64,000 nucleotides of DNA from Caulobacteraceae bacterium (GCA_947475415.1 CANJLH010000006.1:124001-188000); one strand, 5' to 3'; counted from the first letter of the stretch, positions 51,210 to 60,895 are shown. Translations and numbers: made by a program. Notes: a model not told the origin generated them from the letters alone.

Positions 51210-53360
51210 GTGACCAACAATCCGTCAGAACCCGTCGAGGGCCCCGATGAGGCCCCGAGCGCGCGACCAAGCCATGGAGCGCGGCGCATGTTGCCGCCCC
51301 TGGTGGTCGCGGCGCCGGAACGCAAAAGCTGGATTCCGGAGTGGCTGTCCACCAGCTTGGCGCTCACCTTGATGTTCGCCATGCTGACCGCCCTGGGAGG
51401 TGCGATATGGCTGCAGAAGGCCTATCTCAATGACCTGCCCGCCCTGCCTGACCGGCAGGGGCTCTATGTGGTCAACCGCGAGCCTGCAATCCGGTTCTAT
51501 GACCGCGAGGGCCAACTGATCGCGGCGCGGGGACCGCGCTACGGCGACCAGATCCGTCTCACCGACCTGCCGGCCTATGTGCCCAAGGCGATGTTGGCCG
51601 CCGAGGACAAGCGGTTCTACCGGCATGGCGCGGTGGATTTGTGGGCGATCGGGCGCGCCATGGTCGCCAACCAGCGCGCCGGGCGTGTTGTCGAAGGCGG
51701 ATCGACTCTGTCGCAACAGTTGGCCAAGACCCTGTTCCTGACCCCAGACCAGAACTTCCGCCGCAAGGTGCAGGAGGCCGTGCTGGCCATCCGCATGGAG
51801 CGGATGCTCTCCAAGGACGAGGTGCTGGAGCTTTACCTCAACCGGATATATTTCGGCGCCAACACCTATGGCCTGGACGGGGCGTCGCGGACCTATTTCG
51901 GCAAGCCTGCCTCGGAATTGACCCTGGCCGAAGCGGCGCTGATGGCGGCGCTACCCAAGGCGCCGACTCGGTTGGCCTTGCACCACGGCATGGACGAGGC
52001 TCTGGAGCGCTCGCACCTGGTGTTGCGCCGCATGCAGGACGAAGGCTGGATTACAGCAAGCCTCGCCGCGGCGGCCATGGCGGAAAGGCCGAAACTCGCA
52101 CCCACTGCCGAGCCCAAGGACGGTGACTTCGGCTGGGCGCTGGACTTCGCGACCGCCGAGGCCATCCGCATGGCCGGGCCCAACTCGCCGGACCTGATGG
52201 TGCGGTTGACCATCGACCCGCGACTACAGACCGCCGGGGCGGCGATCGTCCGCAGCGCCGTGCGACATAGCCGCGGCGCGGATGTCTCGGAGGGCGCGCT
52301 GGTTTCACTGACCAACGACGGCGCGATCCGGGCCATGGTGGGCGGTGTCGACTACAACCGCAGTGTCTTCAACCGCGCCGCTCAGGCCCGGCGCCAGCCC
52401 GGCTCCAGTTTCAAACCGTTTATCTACGCCGCGGCGCTGGAGCGCGGAGTGCGCCCTACCGATTTGCGGCCTGACCGGCCAATCCGCATCGACGGTTGGT
52501 CGCCCAAGAACTATGGCGGCGGCTATAGTGGCGATGTGATGGTGCAGACGGCGCTGGCTCGCTCCATCAACACCGTCGCGGTGCGCTTGGCTCAGGAAGC
52601 CGGCGGACCCGCGATCGGGTCCATCGTACGCCGGTTCGGCATCAACAGCCTGCCGGATTCGCCCAACCTTTCGGTGGCTCTTGGCGCATATGAGGTGACC
52701 GTGCTGGAGATGACCAGCGCCTTCCAGGTGTTCCAGTTGGGCGGCTCGCGGGTGCAGCCCTATATCATCGAGGAGATCCGCAGCGTCGGCGGCGATCGCG
52801 TGTTGCTGAAGCTGCCCAGCGCGCCGGTTCCCGCCTATGATCCGGCGCGGGCCGGAGTGATGCTGCGGATGATGCAGGGGGTGACCACCTATGGCACCGG
52901 CCGTCACGCCAACTTCGGCTGGCCCATCGCCGGCAAGACCGGCACCAGCCAGGATTGGCGCGACGCTTGGTTCGTGGGCTTCTCGCCCGAGTTCGTGACT
53001 GGTGTCTGGGTGGGTAATGACGACGGCCACTCCATGCGCAAGGTGACCGGCGGCGACCTGCCCACCACCATCTGGCGCGCTTTCATGATCGAAGCGCACA
53101 GGAACGTGGCGCTACGCGACTTCGACTGGCTGCTGCCCAGCCTGCCCGAGCCCTCAACGGACTTTCCCGGCTTTGGCCCGCCGGCCCCGATGCGGGTGGC
53201 CACGGCCTCGAGACCCGAAACACGCAACGGCTTCTATGAGGGATTGTCGGCGGAATTTTCACGTACAGCCGCCGACGACGGAACCTCCGTTCGCCATCCG
53301 GGCAGCGGCCCAGAGACCGACGAACCTGACGACTGGGCCGAGGACATGGGACGCAATTAG
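51210..53360 (+). CDS. class A penicillin-binding protein (PBP1A type), 716 aa
   Basis: One membrane anchor near residue 50-68 (LSTSLALTLMFAMLTALGGA). The glycosyltransferase domain has catalytic Glu132 (AAEDKRFYRHGAVD) and GGSTLSQQLAKTLFL. The transpeptidase domain has SSFK (S399, K402), SIN (S452, N454) and KTG (K576). It polymerises and cross-links peptidoglycan in the periplasm. The GTG start lacks a strong ribosome-binding site. The C-terminal tail is acidic and not conserved. The uup gene follows 45 bp later. Confidence 0.95.
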   Translation: MTNNPSEPVEGPDEAPSARPSHGARRMLPPLVVAAPERKSWIPEWLSTSLALTLMFAMLTALGGAIWLQKAYLNDLPALPDRQGLYVVNREPAIRFYDREGQLIAARGPRYGDQIRLTDLPAYVPKAMLAAEDKRFYRHGAVDLWAIGRAMVANQRAGRVVEGGSTLSQQLAKTLFLTPDQNFRRKVQEAVLAIRMERMLSKDEVLELYLNRIYFGANTYGLDGASRTYFGKPASELTLAEAALMAALPKAPTRLALHHGMDEALERSHLVLRRMQDEGWITASLAAAAMAERPKLAPTAEPKDGDFGWALDFATAEAIRMAGPNSPDLMVRLTIDPRLQTAGAAIVRSAVRHSRGADVSEGALVSLTNDGAIRAMVGGVDYNRSVFNRAAQARRQPGSSFKPFIYAAALERGVRPTDLRPDRPIRIDGWSPKNYGGGYSGDVMVQTALARSINTVAVRLAQEAGGPAIGSIVRRFGINSLPDSPNLSVALGAYEVTVLEMTSAFQVFQLGGSRVQPYIIEEIRSVGGDRVLLKLPSAPVPAYDPARAGVMLRMMQGVTTYGTGRHANFGWPIAGKTGTSQDWRDAWFVGFSPEFVTGVWVGNDDGHSMRKVTGGDLPTTIWRAFMIEAHRNVALRDFDWLLPSLPEPSTDFPGFGPPAPMRVATASRPETRNGFYEGLSAEFSRTAADDGTSVRHPGSGPETDEPDDWAEDMGRN

Positions 53361-53405
53361 GGACACGGCCTTGCGCCGCCCACCATGGCCGCTATTTGAG
53401 CGCCG

Positions 53406-55211
53406 ATGCGCCCCCCCATTCTCGCCCTCAAAGACGTCCGTCTCGCCGACGGCCCGCTCATGCTGTTCGACGGCGTCGACCTGGCGCTGGAGCCGCGCAG
53501 CCGCGCCTGTCTGGTGGGCCGCAACGGGGCGGGCAAGTCGACGCTGCTGCGGATCCTGGCGGGACAGACCCAGCCGGACGGCGGCGAGCGCACAGTCACC
53601 CCCGGCATGCGGATCGCATACGTGCCGCAGGAGCCGGCAATCACCCGGACGACGCTGCTCGAATACGCGACCTCGGGCGGGGCTGCGGCGCACGAGGCAG
53701 AAGCCGCGCTGACCGTCTTCGGCGTGGACCCCGAGCGGCCGACAGCGGGGCTTTCCGGCGGGGAGATGCGTCGCGCGGCGCTCGCGCGCGCATTCGCCGA
53801 GAAGCCCGATGTGCTGCTGCTCGACGAGCCCACCAATCACCTGGACATCCTGGCCATCGAAACCCTGGAGGCGGAGCTTGCCCAGTGCCAGTCGGCCATT
53901 CTGATCGTCAGCCACGATCGGGCGTTCCTGGAGCGGATCACCGGCGCCTGTTTCTGGCTGGAAAACCGCCTGGTGCGCCGACTGGACCGGGGCTTCGGCC
54001 ACTTCGACGCCTGGGCCGAAAAGATCGCCGCGGCCGATGTCGAGGCGGCTCGCAAACAGGACCGGCTGATCGAGCGCGAACAGCACTGGATGGCCCGGGG
54101 CGTCACCGCCCGGCGCGCACGCAACGAAGGCCGCCGCCGCCGGTTGATCGCCCTGCGCGAGGCCAAGTCGGAGCGGCTGCGCGAGGCCCGCGGAGCGATG
54201 ACCATGGGGCTGTCCAGTTCCGGCGCTTCAGGTCAGCGAGTGGCGGACGTTCGCCATATCTCCAAAGCCTTCGGCGAACGGACGGTCCTGAAGGATTTCT
54301 CGACCCGGATTCTCAAGGGTGATCGAGTGGCCATCGTGGGCCCGAACGGCGCCGGCAAAACCACGCTGGTCCGCCTGTTACTGGGCGAGATGGCGCCCGA
54401 TAGCGGCGAGGTGTTGCTGGGGACCAAACTGGAGATCGCCTATGTGGACCAGTCCCGCGCGGACCTGGCGGGCGACGCGACGCTGCGGGAGGTCTTGGCG
54501 CCCCTGGGCGGCGATCAGGTGAGTGTGCGCGGCGCACCCAAGCATGTGATGGCCTACGCTAAGGAATTCCTTTTCCGCGAGAGCCAGTTGCGGCAGCCCG
54601 TGAAGAGCCTGTCCGGCGGGGAGCGCAACCGCCTGCTACTGGCGAGGGCCCTGGCCAAGCCCGCCAATGTGCTGGTGCTCGATGAGCCCACCAATGACTT
54701 GGACATGGACACCCTGGATCTGCTTGAGGACCTGTTGGCGGAGTTTGAGGGCACCTTGATCCTGGTTAGCCACGACCGCGACTTCATCGAGCGGCTGGCC
54801 ACCTCAACCATTGGCCTCGACGGTACCGGGCGGGCGGTGGAGACCCCGGGCGGCTGGGCCGATTTCATGAGTCAGAACCCAGGGTTCTTTGGCCGACTTG
54901 AAACGACGAAGCCAACGCCGGCGCGGGCCACCACCGCGCCCGCGGCGCCGCAGCCGGCGAACAGGCCCAGCAAACTGTCGTACAAGGACCAGCGAAGGCT
55001 TGCGGAGCTGGAGGCGATGATCGCTCAGGCCCCGGATCGCATCGCCGCGCTCGAGGCCCGACTGGCGGATGGCGGCTTCTACGCCCGCGACCCAGCGGGA
55101 TTCGCCAAGGTCAGCGCCGAGCTGGAAAAAATTCGCGCCGACTTGGCCGCCGGGGAGGATGAATGGCTGGCGCTGGAGGAACGCCGCGAGGCGTTGGCCG
55201 CCGGGACCTGA
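53406..55211 (+). CDS. uup: ABC-F ATPase Uup, 601 aa
   Basis: Two ABC domains in one soluble chain: GRNGAGKST, LSGGEMRRAA, LLLDEPTNHLD, then GPNGAGKTT, LSGGERNRLL and VLDEPTNDLD. The C-terminal ~90 residues (SYKDQRRLAELEAMIAQAPD and onward) form the coiled-coil that defines Uup and binds DNA or ribosome. In E. coli, Uup limits precise transposon excision and affects ribosome assembly. Second ABC-F protein in the window besides EttA. Follows the PBP1A gene. Confidence 0.93.
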   Translation: MRPPILALKDVRLADGPLMLFDGVDLALEPRSRACLVGRNGAGKSTLLRILAGQTQPDGGERTVTPGMRIAYVPQEPAITRTTLLEYATSGGAAAHEAEAALTVFGVDPERPTAGLSGGEMRRAALARAFAEKPDVLLLDEPTNHLDILAIETLEAELAQCQSAILIVSHDRAFLERITGACFWLENRLVRRLDRGFGHFDAWAEKIAAADVEAARKQDRLIEREQHWMARGVTARRARNEGRRRRLIALREAKSERLREARGAMTMGLSSSGASGQRVADVRHISKAFGERTVLKDFSTRILKGDRVAIVGPNGAGKTTLVRLLLGEMAPDSGEVLLGTKLEIAYVDQSRADLAGDATLREVLAPLGGDQVSVRGAPKHVMAYAKEFLFRESQLRQPVKSLSGGERNRLLLARALAKPANVLVLDEPTNDLDMDTLDLLEDLLAEFEGTLILVSHDRDFIERLATSTIGLDGTGRAVETPGGWADFMSQNPGFFGRLETTKPTPARATTAPAAPQPANRPSKLSYKDQRRLAELEAMIAQAPDRIAALEARLADGGFYARDPAGFAKVSAELEKIRADLAAGEDEWLALEERREALAAGT

Positions 55212-55222
55212 GGCGGACGCGC

Positions 55223-55256
55223 GCGGGCTTGCTATCCGACTTGGCGATAAGCCCGC
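55223..55256 (+). promoter_or_regulatory. 8-bp stem hairpin between uup and ABC importer operon
   Basis: GCGGGCTT-18-AAGCCCGC lies between the uup stop and the importer's first gene. It lacks a U-tract. It may be a leader structure or processing site; it does not resemble a thiamine riboswitch. Confidence 0.35.
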
Positions 55257-55299
55257 AGCGCCCTAGGTTCTGATGGTCGCCGTCACCTTGGGGAGCTCG

Positions 55300-56307
55300 A
55301 TGAGAATTCCGCGCCTGTTCACCGCCGCCCTCTGCGCGCTTGTCTGCGCCTGCTCGCCGGGCGGGGCCGACAAGACCGCGAGTGCGCCGGACGGCCGCAC
55401 CCAGATCCGCTTCGCCACCGACTGGCGCGCCCAGGCAGAACAAGGGGGATTCTATCAGGCCATGGCGACTGGGGAGTACGCCAAACGGGGCCTCGACGTA
55501 ACCATCAAGCAAGGGGGACCGGGCGTGAACGTGCCGCTGCTGGTCGCCTCCGGCGCGGTGGAAATGGGAATGGGGTCCAACAGTTTCATCGTGCTGAACC
55601 TGGCGCAGGAGAAGGTGCCGGCGAAGGCGGTGGGCGCCTTCATGCAGAAGGACCCGCAGGTGCTGATCGCCCACGAGGGCCAGGGCATTGAGACCATCGC
55701 CGACCTGAAGGGCCATCCCATTCTGCTGGCGGATGCGTCGGTCACCGCATTCTGGGTTTGGCTGAAGTCCAAGTACGGTTTCACCGACGATCAGGTGCGC
55801 AAATACACCTTCAACTCCGGCCCGTTCCTCAACGACAAGCGCGCCGCCCAGCAGGGCTATCTCACTTCTGAGCCTTACACACTGGAGACCGTGTCCAAGG
55901 TGAAGCCCAAGGTGTTCCTGCTGGCGGACAACGGCTACCCCGGCTACGCGGCCCTGGCCCTGGCCTCCGACAGCCTGATCGCCAAGAACCCCGCCGCGGT
56001 GAAGGCCTTCGTGGAGGCCAGCGCGGCCGGCTGGACCAGCTATCTGCATGGCGATCCGAAGCCGGGCGACGCCTTGATCCTGAAGGACAATCCGGAGATG
56101 ACCCAGGACGTGCTCGACCAGGCCCGCGAGAAGATGCGCCGTTATGGGATCGTGGACGGCGGCGATGGCGTGGGCGTCATGACCGAAGCGCGGTGGAAAA
56201 CGTTCTTCGATATGGCCGCCAGCCAGGGGGTCTATCCGAAGGATATGGACTATCGCCGTGCCTATGATCTCGCCTTTGCGCCGGCGGCGCAGCCTGCGGC
56301 CAAATGA
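55300..56307 (+). CDS. ABC importer substrate-binding lipoprotein (NMT1/SsuA-like), 335 aa
   Basis: A lipoprotein signal (FTAALCALVCACSPGG, lipidation Cys near residue 17) precedes an NMT1/THI5-type binding protein: IRFATDWRAQAEQGGFYQAM, YAKRGLDVTIKQGGPGVNVP, KGHPILLADASVTAFW. This family binds thiamine precursors, sulfonates, nitrate or riboflavin-like compounds; the DWRAQAEQGGFYQA start is closest to thiamine-pyrimidine or aromatic binders. The ATG at 55300 has GGGGAG. Its stop overlaps the ATPase start (ATGA). Acts in the periplasm. Confidence 0.88.
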   Translation: MRIPRLFTAALCALVCACSPGGADKTASAPDGRTQIRFATDWRAQAEQGGFYQAMATGEYAKRGLDVTIKQGGPGVNVPLLVASGAVEMGMGSNSFIVLNLAQEKVPAKAVGAFMQKDPQVLIAHEGQGIETIADLKGHPILLADASVTAFWVWLKSKYGFTDDQVRKYTFNSGPFLNDKRAAQQGYLTSEPYTLETVSKVKPKVFLLADNGYPGYAALALASDSLIAKNPAAVKAFVEASAAGWTSYLHGDPKPGDALILKDNPEMTQDVLDQAREKMRRYGIVDGGDGVGVMTEARWKTFFDMAASQGVYPKDMDYRRAYDLAFAPAAQPAAK

Positions 56308-57044
56308 GCGTTGCGGCCCTAGAGGCGGTCGAGGTGGACTACGCCGGACGCGGGCGCGCGCTTGGACCGGTGAGCCTTAGTCTCGCAGCGGGCGAGGTTA
56401 CCGCCCTGGTTGGTCCTTCCGGCTGCGGCAAGTCGACGGCGCTGCGGCTGCTGGCCGGGCTGGAGGCGCCCACCCGCGGAGTCGTGCGCCGGGCCGCCGG
56501 ACGCGGCGAGACGGCGGTGGTGTTCCAGGCGCCGACACTGGCGCCCTGGCTGTCGGCGCGCGCCAATGTAGCCCTGCCGCTGGAACTGGCGGGGACGCCA
56601 CGCGACGCGGCGATGCGCCGGGCCGACTCGGCCCTGGCGCGCGTGGGACTTGCCGGCGCTGAGGCTTCGAGGCCGGCGCAACTTTCCGGCGGCATGGCCA
56701 TGCGGGTTTCGCTGGCCCGCGCCCTGGTGACGGAGCCCAAGCTGTTGCTGCTGGACGAGCCCTTCGCGGCCCTGGACGAAATCACTAGACGGACTCTCGC
56801 CGACGATGTGTTGGCCCTTTGGGCGGCGACGCGGCCGGCCATTGTGTTCGTGACCCACAATGTCGAGGAAGCGGTCTACATGGCCGGCCGGGTGGTGGTG
56901 ATGAGCCGCGGCCCGGGCCGCATCGCCGGAGAATTCGCCGTCGAAGGGCCGACCCCGCGCCCCGCGCGGTTCCGCACCCAGCCTGAGTTTCGCGCCACGG
57001 CGGAGGCGGTTTCCGCCGCCCTGGCCGAAGGGATGGCCGCATGA
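56304..57044 (+). CDS. ABC importer ATPase, 246 aa
   Basis: Walker A GPSGCGKST, Q-loop VVFQAPTLAPWL, signature LSGGMAMRVSLARAL (Met after GG in place of Gln), Walker B LLLDEPFAALDE, H-loop VTHNVEEAV. SsuB/TauB/ThiZ-like and coupled by ATGA overlaps to genes on both sides, so it is the energy subunit of this importer. Cytosolic face of the inner membrane. Confidence 0.94.
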   Translation: MSVAALEAVEVDYAGRGRALGPVSLSLAAGEVTALVGPSGCGKSTALRLLAGLEAPTRGVVRRAAGRGETAVVFQAPTLAPWLSARANVALPLELAGTPRDAAMRRADSALARVGLAGAEASRPAQLSGGMAMRVSLARALVTEPKLLLLDEPFAALDEITRRTLADDVLALWAATRPAIVFVTHNVEEAVYMAGRVVVMSRGPGRIAGEFAVEGPTPRPARFRTQPEFRATAEAVSAALAEGMAA

Positions 57045-57796
57045 TGCGGCTGGCGCCCTTCGTGACCCTGGCGCTGCTGCTGGGTGGCTGGGAGATCGCC
57101 TGCCGGGCGATGCAGGTGCCAACCTATTTCCTGCCGCCCCCGTCGGCGGTGGCGGTGGCGCTTTGGCATGACTTCCCGTCGCTGGCGGGGGCGGCCTGGC
57201 GCACCCTCTCAACCGCCCTGATCGCCCTGGTGCTGGCCAGCCTGATCGCCGTGCTCCTGGCGATGATCACGGCGCTTAGCCCGCTGCTTGACCGGGCCAT
57301 CCGACCGCTGGCTTCGGTCGTGCAGGTGACGCCGGTGGTGGCGCTGGCCCCCTTGGTGCTGATCTGGGCGGGCCTGGACCATCCGGAGCGCGCGCTGGTG
57401 GCGCTGGCGGTGCTGGTGGCGTTCTTCCCGATCTTTTCCGGCGCGGTCACTGGTCTGCGTTCGGCCGATCCGGACCTGGAGCGACTGTTCGAGCTCTATG
57501 GCGCTGGGCGATTGCAGCGGGTGCTGCGCCTGCGACTACCCTCGGCGGTTCCATTCCTGCTGGAGGGCCACAAGGTGGGAGCCGGGCTGGCGTTGATCGG
57601 GGCGGTGGTGGCCGAGTTCGGCGCGGGGTCCGGCGGCGCGCAAGGCCTGGCCTGGCGCATCCTTGAGGCCGGCAACCGCCAGCAGACCGCCAGGATGATC
57701 GCCGCCCTGGCGGTGCTGGGCGCCATGGGCGTCGCCCTGCACGCCGTGCTGGAGGCACTGGAACGGCGCGGCCTGGCCTGGTGGCGGGGGCGTTAG
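57041..57796 (+). CDS. ABC importer permease (SsuC/TauC-like), 251 aa
   Basis: Six membrane helices and the EAA loop equivalent (DPDLERLFELYGAGRLQRVLRLRLP, split across two lines of the helix) contacting the ATPase, then GAVVAEFGAGSGGAQGLAW, typical of the SsuC/TauC/ThiX BPD type. With the binding protein and ATPase it forms a complete importer. Start ATG overlaps the ATPase stop. The operon lacks an enzyme gene that would show the ligand. Confidence 0.92.
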   Translation: MMRLAPFVTLALLLGGWEIACRAMQVPTYFLPPPSAVAVALWHDFPSLAGAAWRTLSTALIALVLASLIAVLLAMITALSPLLDRAIRPLASVVQVTPVVALAPLVLIWAGLDHPERALVALAVLVAFFPIFSGAVTGLRSADPDLERLFELYGAGRLQRVLRLRLPSAVPFLLEGHKVGAGLALIGAVVAEFGAGSGGAQGLAWRILEAGNRQQTARMIAALAVLGAMGVALHAVLEALERRGLAWWRGR

Positions 57797-57807
57797 GCGA
57801 GGGTTAA
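57793..57807 (+). promoter_or_regulatory. degenerate CtrA-like element TTAG-N7-TTAA
   Basis: One base off the TTAA-N7-TTAA CtrA consensus, 25 bp before the proline-rich gene; it includes the permease stop codon. Weak evidence, noted because of the good CtrA site at 62407. Confidence 0.2.
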
Positions 57808-57831
57808 GCCGATACGCGCTATGGATGATCC

Positions 57832-58713
57832 ATGCGCATTGTGCTCGCCCTAGCCTTGACTCTCGCCGCCGCCGAACCGGCCGCCGCCCAGGCCGTGCAG
57901 GATCGCTATGGTCCGCCGCGGGCTTCGCGACCCGCCCTAGGCGCGCCGGCGCCGATGATGATGGCGGCCTTGGGCGCGGGGCGGCCGATGGGCGTTCCCG
58001 AGGCCGCCTATAGAGGTTCGCTGCTGGACTGGTCGTCACGCCATACCGGCGGCGCTTCCGTCACGCAGCCCGCGCCTCAGCCCGCGACCGTCTTGACCCC
58101 GGCGCCGCGCCCGCCCGCGCCGCCGCAGGCGATGGTGACCCGAACGGCGCCGCCTGCAAGGCCCGCCGTCCAACCGACCGCCTCCCTGCCAGCCAGCCTA
58201 TATGGCGCCGCGCCGCCGCCGCGCGCCGAGGCCGCACGAGTGATTGCGCCGAAACCTATCCAGCCGCCCGCGCCGGTCGTCGCCATTGTTCCGTCGGTTG
58301 CGAAGACCCCGGCCCCCGCTGCGATCGCCCCGGTCGCGATCGCCGCGCCGCCCAAGCCCCAGCCGGCCGCCTTGCCCGCCGCAGTTCCGGCGCCTGCGCC
58401 CAAACCGCCTGTGGTCGCCGCCGCCTCGCCGGCACCCAGGTCCGAACCCGCCACAGCCAGGCTGGCGCCGCCGACCGCTGAGCCGGCGCCGCAGCGCATG
58501 GCCGCCCTGCAGGAGCCGCCTGCGTCGCCGCCGGCTCGCGCGGCGCCCCGGTACTATTCCCTTCACCGCGAGTTCGGCCTGGAGCCCGACGCCATGCCGC
58601 CCCAGAGCCGCCAGTCCAACTATGTGCTGATCGGGCCCGGTGACGAGCCCAAGGCCAAGTCCGACAACAACGACAACAACGACAAGAGTTCCAACGGCGT
58701 GGGAGCCTTCTGA
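57832..58713 (+). CDS. proline/alanine-rich secreted protein, 293 aa
   Basis: A signal peptide (MRIVLALALTLAAAEPAAA) leads to about 170 residues of Pro/Ala-rich linker (PAPRPPAPPQAMVTRTAPPA and similar), then a more ordered C-terminus (YYSLHREFGLEPDAMPPQ; NYVLIGPGDEPK) and an Asn/Asp tail. Low-complexity linkers of this kind span the periplasm or cell wall. No family recognised. Its stop overlaps the DUF2336 start by one base (TGATG), so the two genes are coupled. Confidence 0.65.
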   Translation: MRIVLALALTLAAAEPAAAQAVQDRYGPPRASRPALGAPAPMMMAALGAGRPMGVPEAAYRGSLLDWSSRHTGGASVTQPAPQPATVLTPAPRPPAPPQAMVTRTAPPARPAVQPTASLPASLYGAAPPPRAEAARVIAPKPIQPPAPVVAIVPSVAKTPAPAAIAPVAIAAPPKPQPAALPAAVPAPAPKPPVVAAASPAPRSEPATARLAPPTAEPAPQRMAALQEPPASPPARAAPRYYSLHREFGLEPDAMPPQSRQSNYVLIGPGDEPKAKSDNNDNNDKSSNGVGAF

Positions 58714-59825
58714 TGACCACGGAAACCGCCGCGGGTTCGCGGCTGCACGACCTCATCAAACTGGCGCAGGAGCCGTCGAGCGAGCGGCGGCGCGAGCTGA
58801 TGCGCAATGTCACCGACATGTTCTTCACCACCGATCCGCCACATGGTTCGGCGGAGATGTCGCTGTTCGACGACGTCTTGGGGCAGCTGGCGGGCGACAT
58901 GGAGGCCGCAGTCCGCGCCGAACTGGCCGAACGCATGGCCGCCTCGGCCAAGCCGCCGCTGCGGCTGATCCGGCGTCTGGCGCAGGACGATTCCATCGAG
59001 GTGGCGCGGCCGGTGCTGCAGGGTTCCTCGGCGCTCACCGACGATGACTTGCTGGCGGTGGCGACGTCGCGGGGCCAGGACCATCTGCGCGCGATCTCCC
59101 AGCGCGAGACGGTCTCCACCGTGGTGTCGCACGCCATCGTCACCCACGGCGACGACACCACCCTGGGCGTCCTCCTGCGCAACCAGGGCGCGGAGCTGTC
59201 CCGCGAAACCCATGAGGTGGTGATCGATCGCGCCCAGGAAAATCCTGACCTGCATGAAGCGGTGGTCGGGCGGCGCAATGTTCCGCCGGACCTGTTGAAC
59301 GAGATGTATTTCGTGGTCGAAGCCCGGCTGCGGTCCCAGATCCTGGAAAAGAACGCCGGGATCGACCCGGCCGAACTGGACGCCGCCCTGGCGTCGGGGC
59401 GCAAGCGGGTGGCCGCGGGCGACGGAGCCCTGCCCGCCGATTATACCGCTGTCGAGGCCGAAGTGCGGGCGCTGGCCAAGCGCAATGGCCTGACGCCGCC
59501 GGTGCTGGCCGGCATGCTGCGCAACCGGGAGACCACGAAGTTTCTGATCAGTCTGTGCGAACTGGCCGACATCGACTTCCACACCGCCCGGCGGATCCTC
59601 GACAAGCGCGAGCTCGACGCCCTGGCCATCGTCTGCAAGGCGGCCGATTTCGACCGTTCGCTGTTCCTGACCTTCGCGGTTCTGATCCTGGACCGGGAGA
59701 CCAACGCCATGGGCCGGGCCAGCGAATACGGCGAGCTTTACGCCAGCCTGACCCGCGAGGTCGCCCAACGCACCGTCCGATTCTGGCGCCTGCGCCGCAC
59801 CACGGGCGACATCAAGGCGGCTTAG
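58713..59825 (+). CDS. DUF2336 protein, 370 aa
   Basis: The HEAT-like helical repeats of DUF2336 are visible: LRLIRRLAQDDSIEVARPVLQ, SALTDDDLLAVATSRGQDHL, VSHAIVTHGDDTTLGVLLRN, ETHEVVIDRAQENPDLHEAV. DUF2336 proteins are alphaproteobacterial and poorly characterised. No signal peptide: cytosolic scaffold likely. Translationally coupled to the proline-rich gene upstream. Its TAG overlaps the TAA of the convergent TonB_C gene in the tetranucleotide TTAG. Confidence 0.88.
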   Translation: MTTETAAGSRLHDLIKLAQEPSSERRRELMRNVTDMFFTTDPPHGSAEMSLFDDVLGQLAGDMEAAVRAELAERMAASAKPPLRLIRRLAQDDSIEVARPVLQGSSALTDDDLLAVATSRGQDHLRAISQRETVSTVVSHAIVTHGDDTTLGVLLRNQGAELSRETHEVVIDRAQENPDLHEAVVGRRNVPPDLLNEMYFVVEARLRSQILEKNAGIDPAELDAALASGRKRVAAGDGALPADYTAVEAEVRALAKRNGLTPPVLAGMLRNRETTKFLISLCELADIDFHTARRILDKRELDALAIVCKAADFDRSLFLTFAVLILDRETNAMGRASEYGELYASLTREVAQRTVRFWRLRRTTGDIKAA

Positions 59826-60895
59826 GGTTTGGGGGGCGGGGGCGGCGCAGGCTGCGCGTCCCGCAGCTGAAACCGGATCGGCACGCGGATCTGCCCGCCG
59901 ACCATAGGCAGGCCCTCGTCGGACCATAGTCGAACCTGAAACTTGGACGCGAGCCCAAGGGCGCCGGCGCCCAGGTCAAGCCCCGGGGGTTCCTCGGCGG
60001 CCACCTTGCAGCCGCCCAAAGCGCCTGTGGTCTGGATCAAACAGGCCAGAACCACGCGGGCGCTGGCATCGCCAGATTTTGCTGTCGTCGCCGACAGGGC
60101 CGCGGCGAAGTCCTCCGCCGAGGGTACAGCGCTCCAACGCGGCCGGCTGACCACCGGCGGCGGCGTGGCCAGCGTTTCCGGCGTAAACGCGAAAGTCGTC
60201 TGGATGCCGACCCCCGCCAGCTTCTGTCCGTCAGGCAGAACCGGCGCGGTGGCGAACCCGCTGGCCAGCGCCTTGGCGGCCCGCCCGAAACCCAGGTCCT
60301 GCGGCTCTTCCTGAAGCACGTCGCAGGCCGCAAGCGTCCCCTTGTCCGTGAAGGTGCAGTCAAGCGTGGCGCGGCCCCCAACGCCGCGCTCACGCGCCTT
60401 CTGCGGATAGGCCGCCGCGACGTCGGCGAATGACGGCGCCTGGGTCCAGGCCACGCCGGCGATCACACGCCGGGTCGTGTCCAGGGGCGCGGGCGTGCCG
60501 CCGCCCGGTATCCGCGAACCAATGGCGGGGCTAAGACCGCTGAATCTGATTGGAATGGCCACCTGGGACACGACGGGCCGGCCGTTCGAGGTGGCCGGTT
60601 TCATGAGCATCTGAGGCGCCAGCGCGACTGCCGCCGCGCCAAACTTCATACCCGCCGGCTTTTCCTCAACCACCTGACAATCGACCAGCGCGCCCAGGAC
60701 GCTCACCTGGCAGCGGATGGTCGCCTCGCCATTCTGACCCCGGCGCATGGCTTCCCTGGGCCAGACGCCCATTATATCCTCAGGTTTCGGCTTCTTGATC
60801 CAGTCGGCGTTGGTGATCACATCTGCGGCGCGCGAGGCGGACGCCGTCGAAACGAGGATTAAGGCGATCGCCGTCAGTGTACTCCGCCACGCCAT
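59822..60895 (-). CDS. exported protein with three TonB C-terminal-like domains, 357 aa
   Basis: A signal peptide (MAWRSTLTAIALILVSTASA) is followed by three domains at ~31-118, 148-236 and 253-345. Each has the TonB_C pattern G-x-A-(x)n-C-x10-C and a following (E)EP-G-x-x-(F/L)G-x-A segment. Cys pairs are C62/C73, C180/C191 and C285/C296, always C-x10-C, predicting one disulfide per domain. No membrane anchor and no Pro-rich TonB span, so it is not a TonB energiser; periplasmic binding is likely. A hairpin covers its ribosome-binding site. Confidence 0.8.
   Translation of the reverse strand: MAWRSTLTAIALILVSTASASRAADVITNADWIKKPKPEDIMGVWPREAMRRGQNGEATIRCQVSVLGALVDCQVVEEKPAGMKFGAAAVALAPQMLMKPATSNGRPVVSQVAIPIRFSGLSPAIGSRIPGGGTPAPLDTTRRVIAGVAWTQAPSFADVAAAYPQKARERGVGGRATLDCTFTDKGTLAACDVLQEEPQDLGFGRAAKALASGFATAPVLPDGQKLAGVGIQTTFAFTPETLATPPPVVSRPRWSAVPSAEDFAAALSATTAKSGDASARVVLACLIQTTGALGGCKVAAEEPPGLDLGAGALGLASKFQVRLWSDEGLPMVGGQIRVPIRFQLRDAQPAPPPPPKP

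Noticed and set aside
55212..55299. Thiamine (TPP) riboswitch before the NMT1-like importer
   Set aside because: The conserved CUGAGA and ACCUGAUCUGGAUAAUGCCA-like cores are missing; only a simple hairpin is present.
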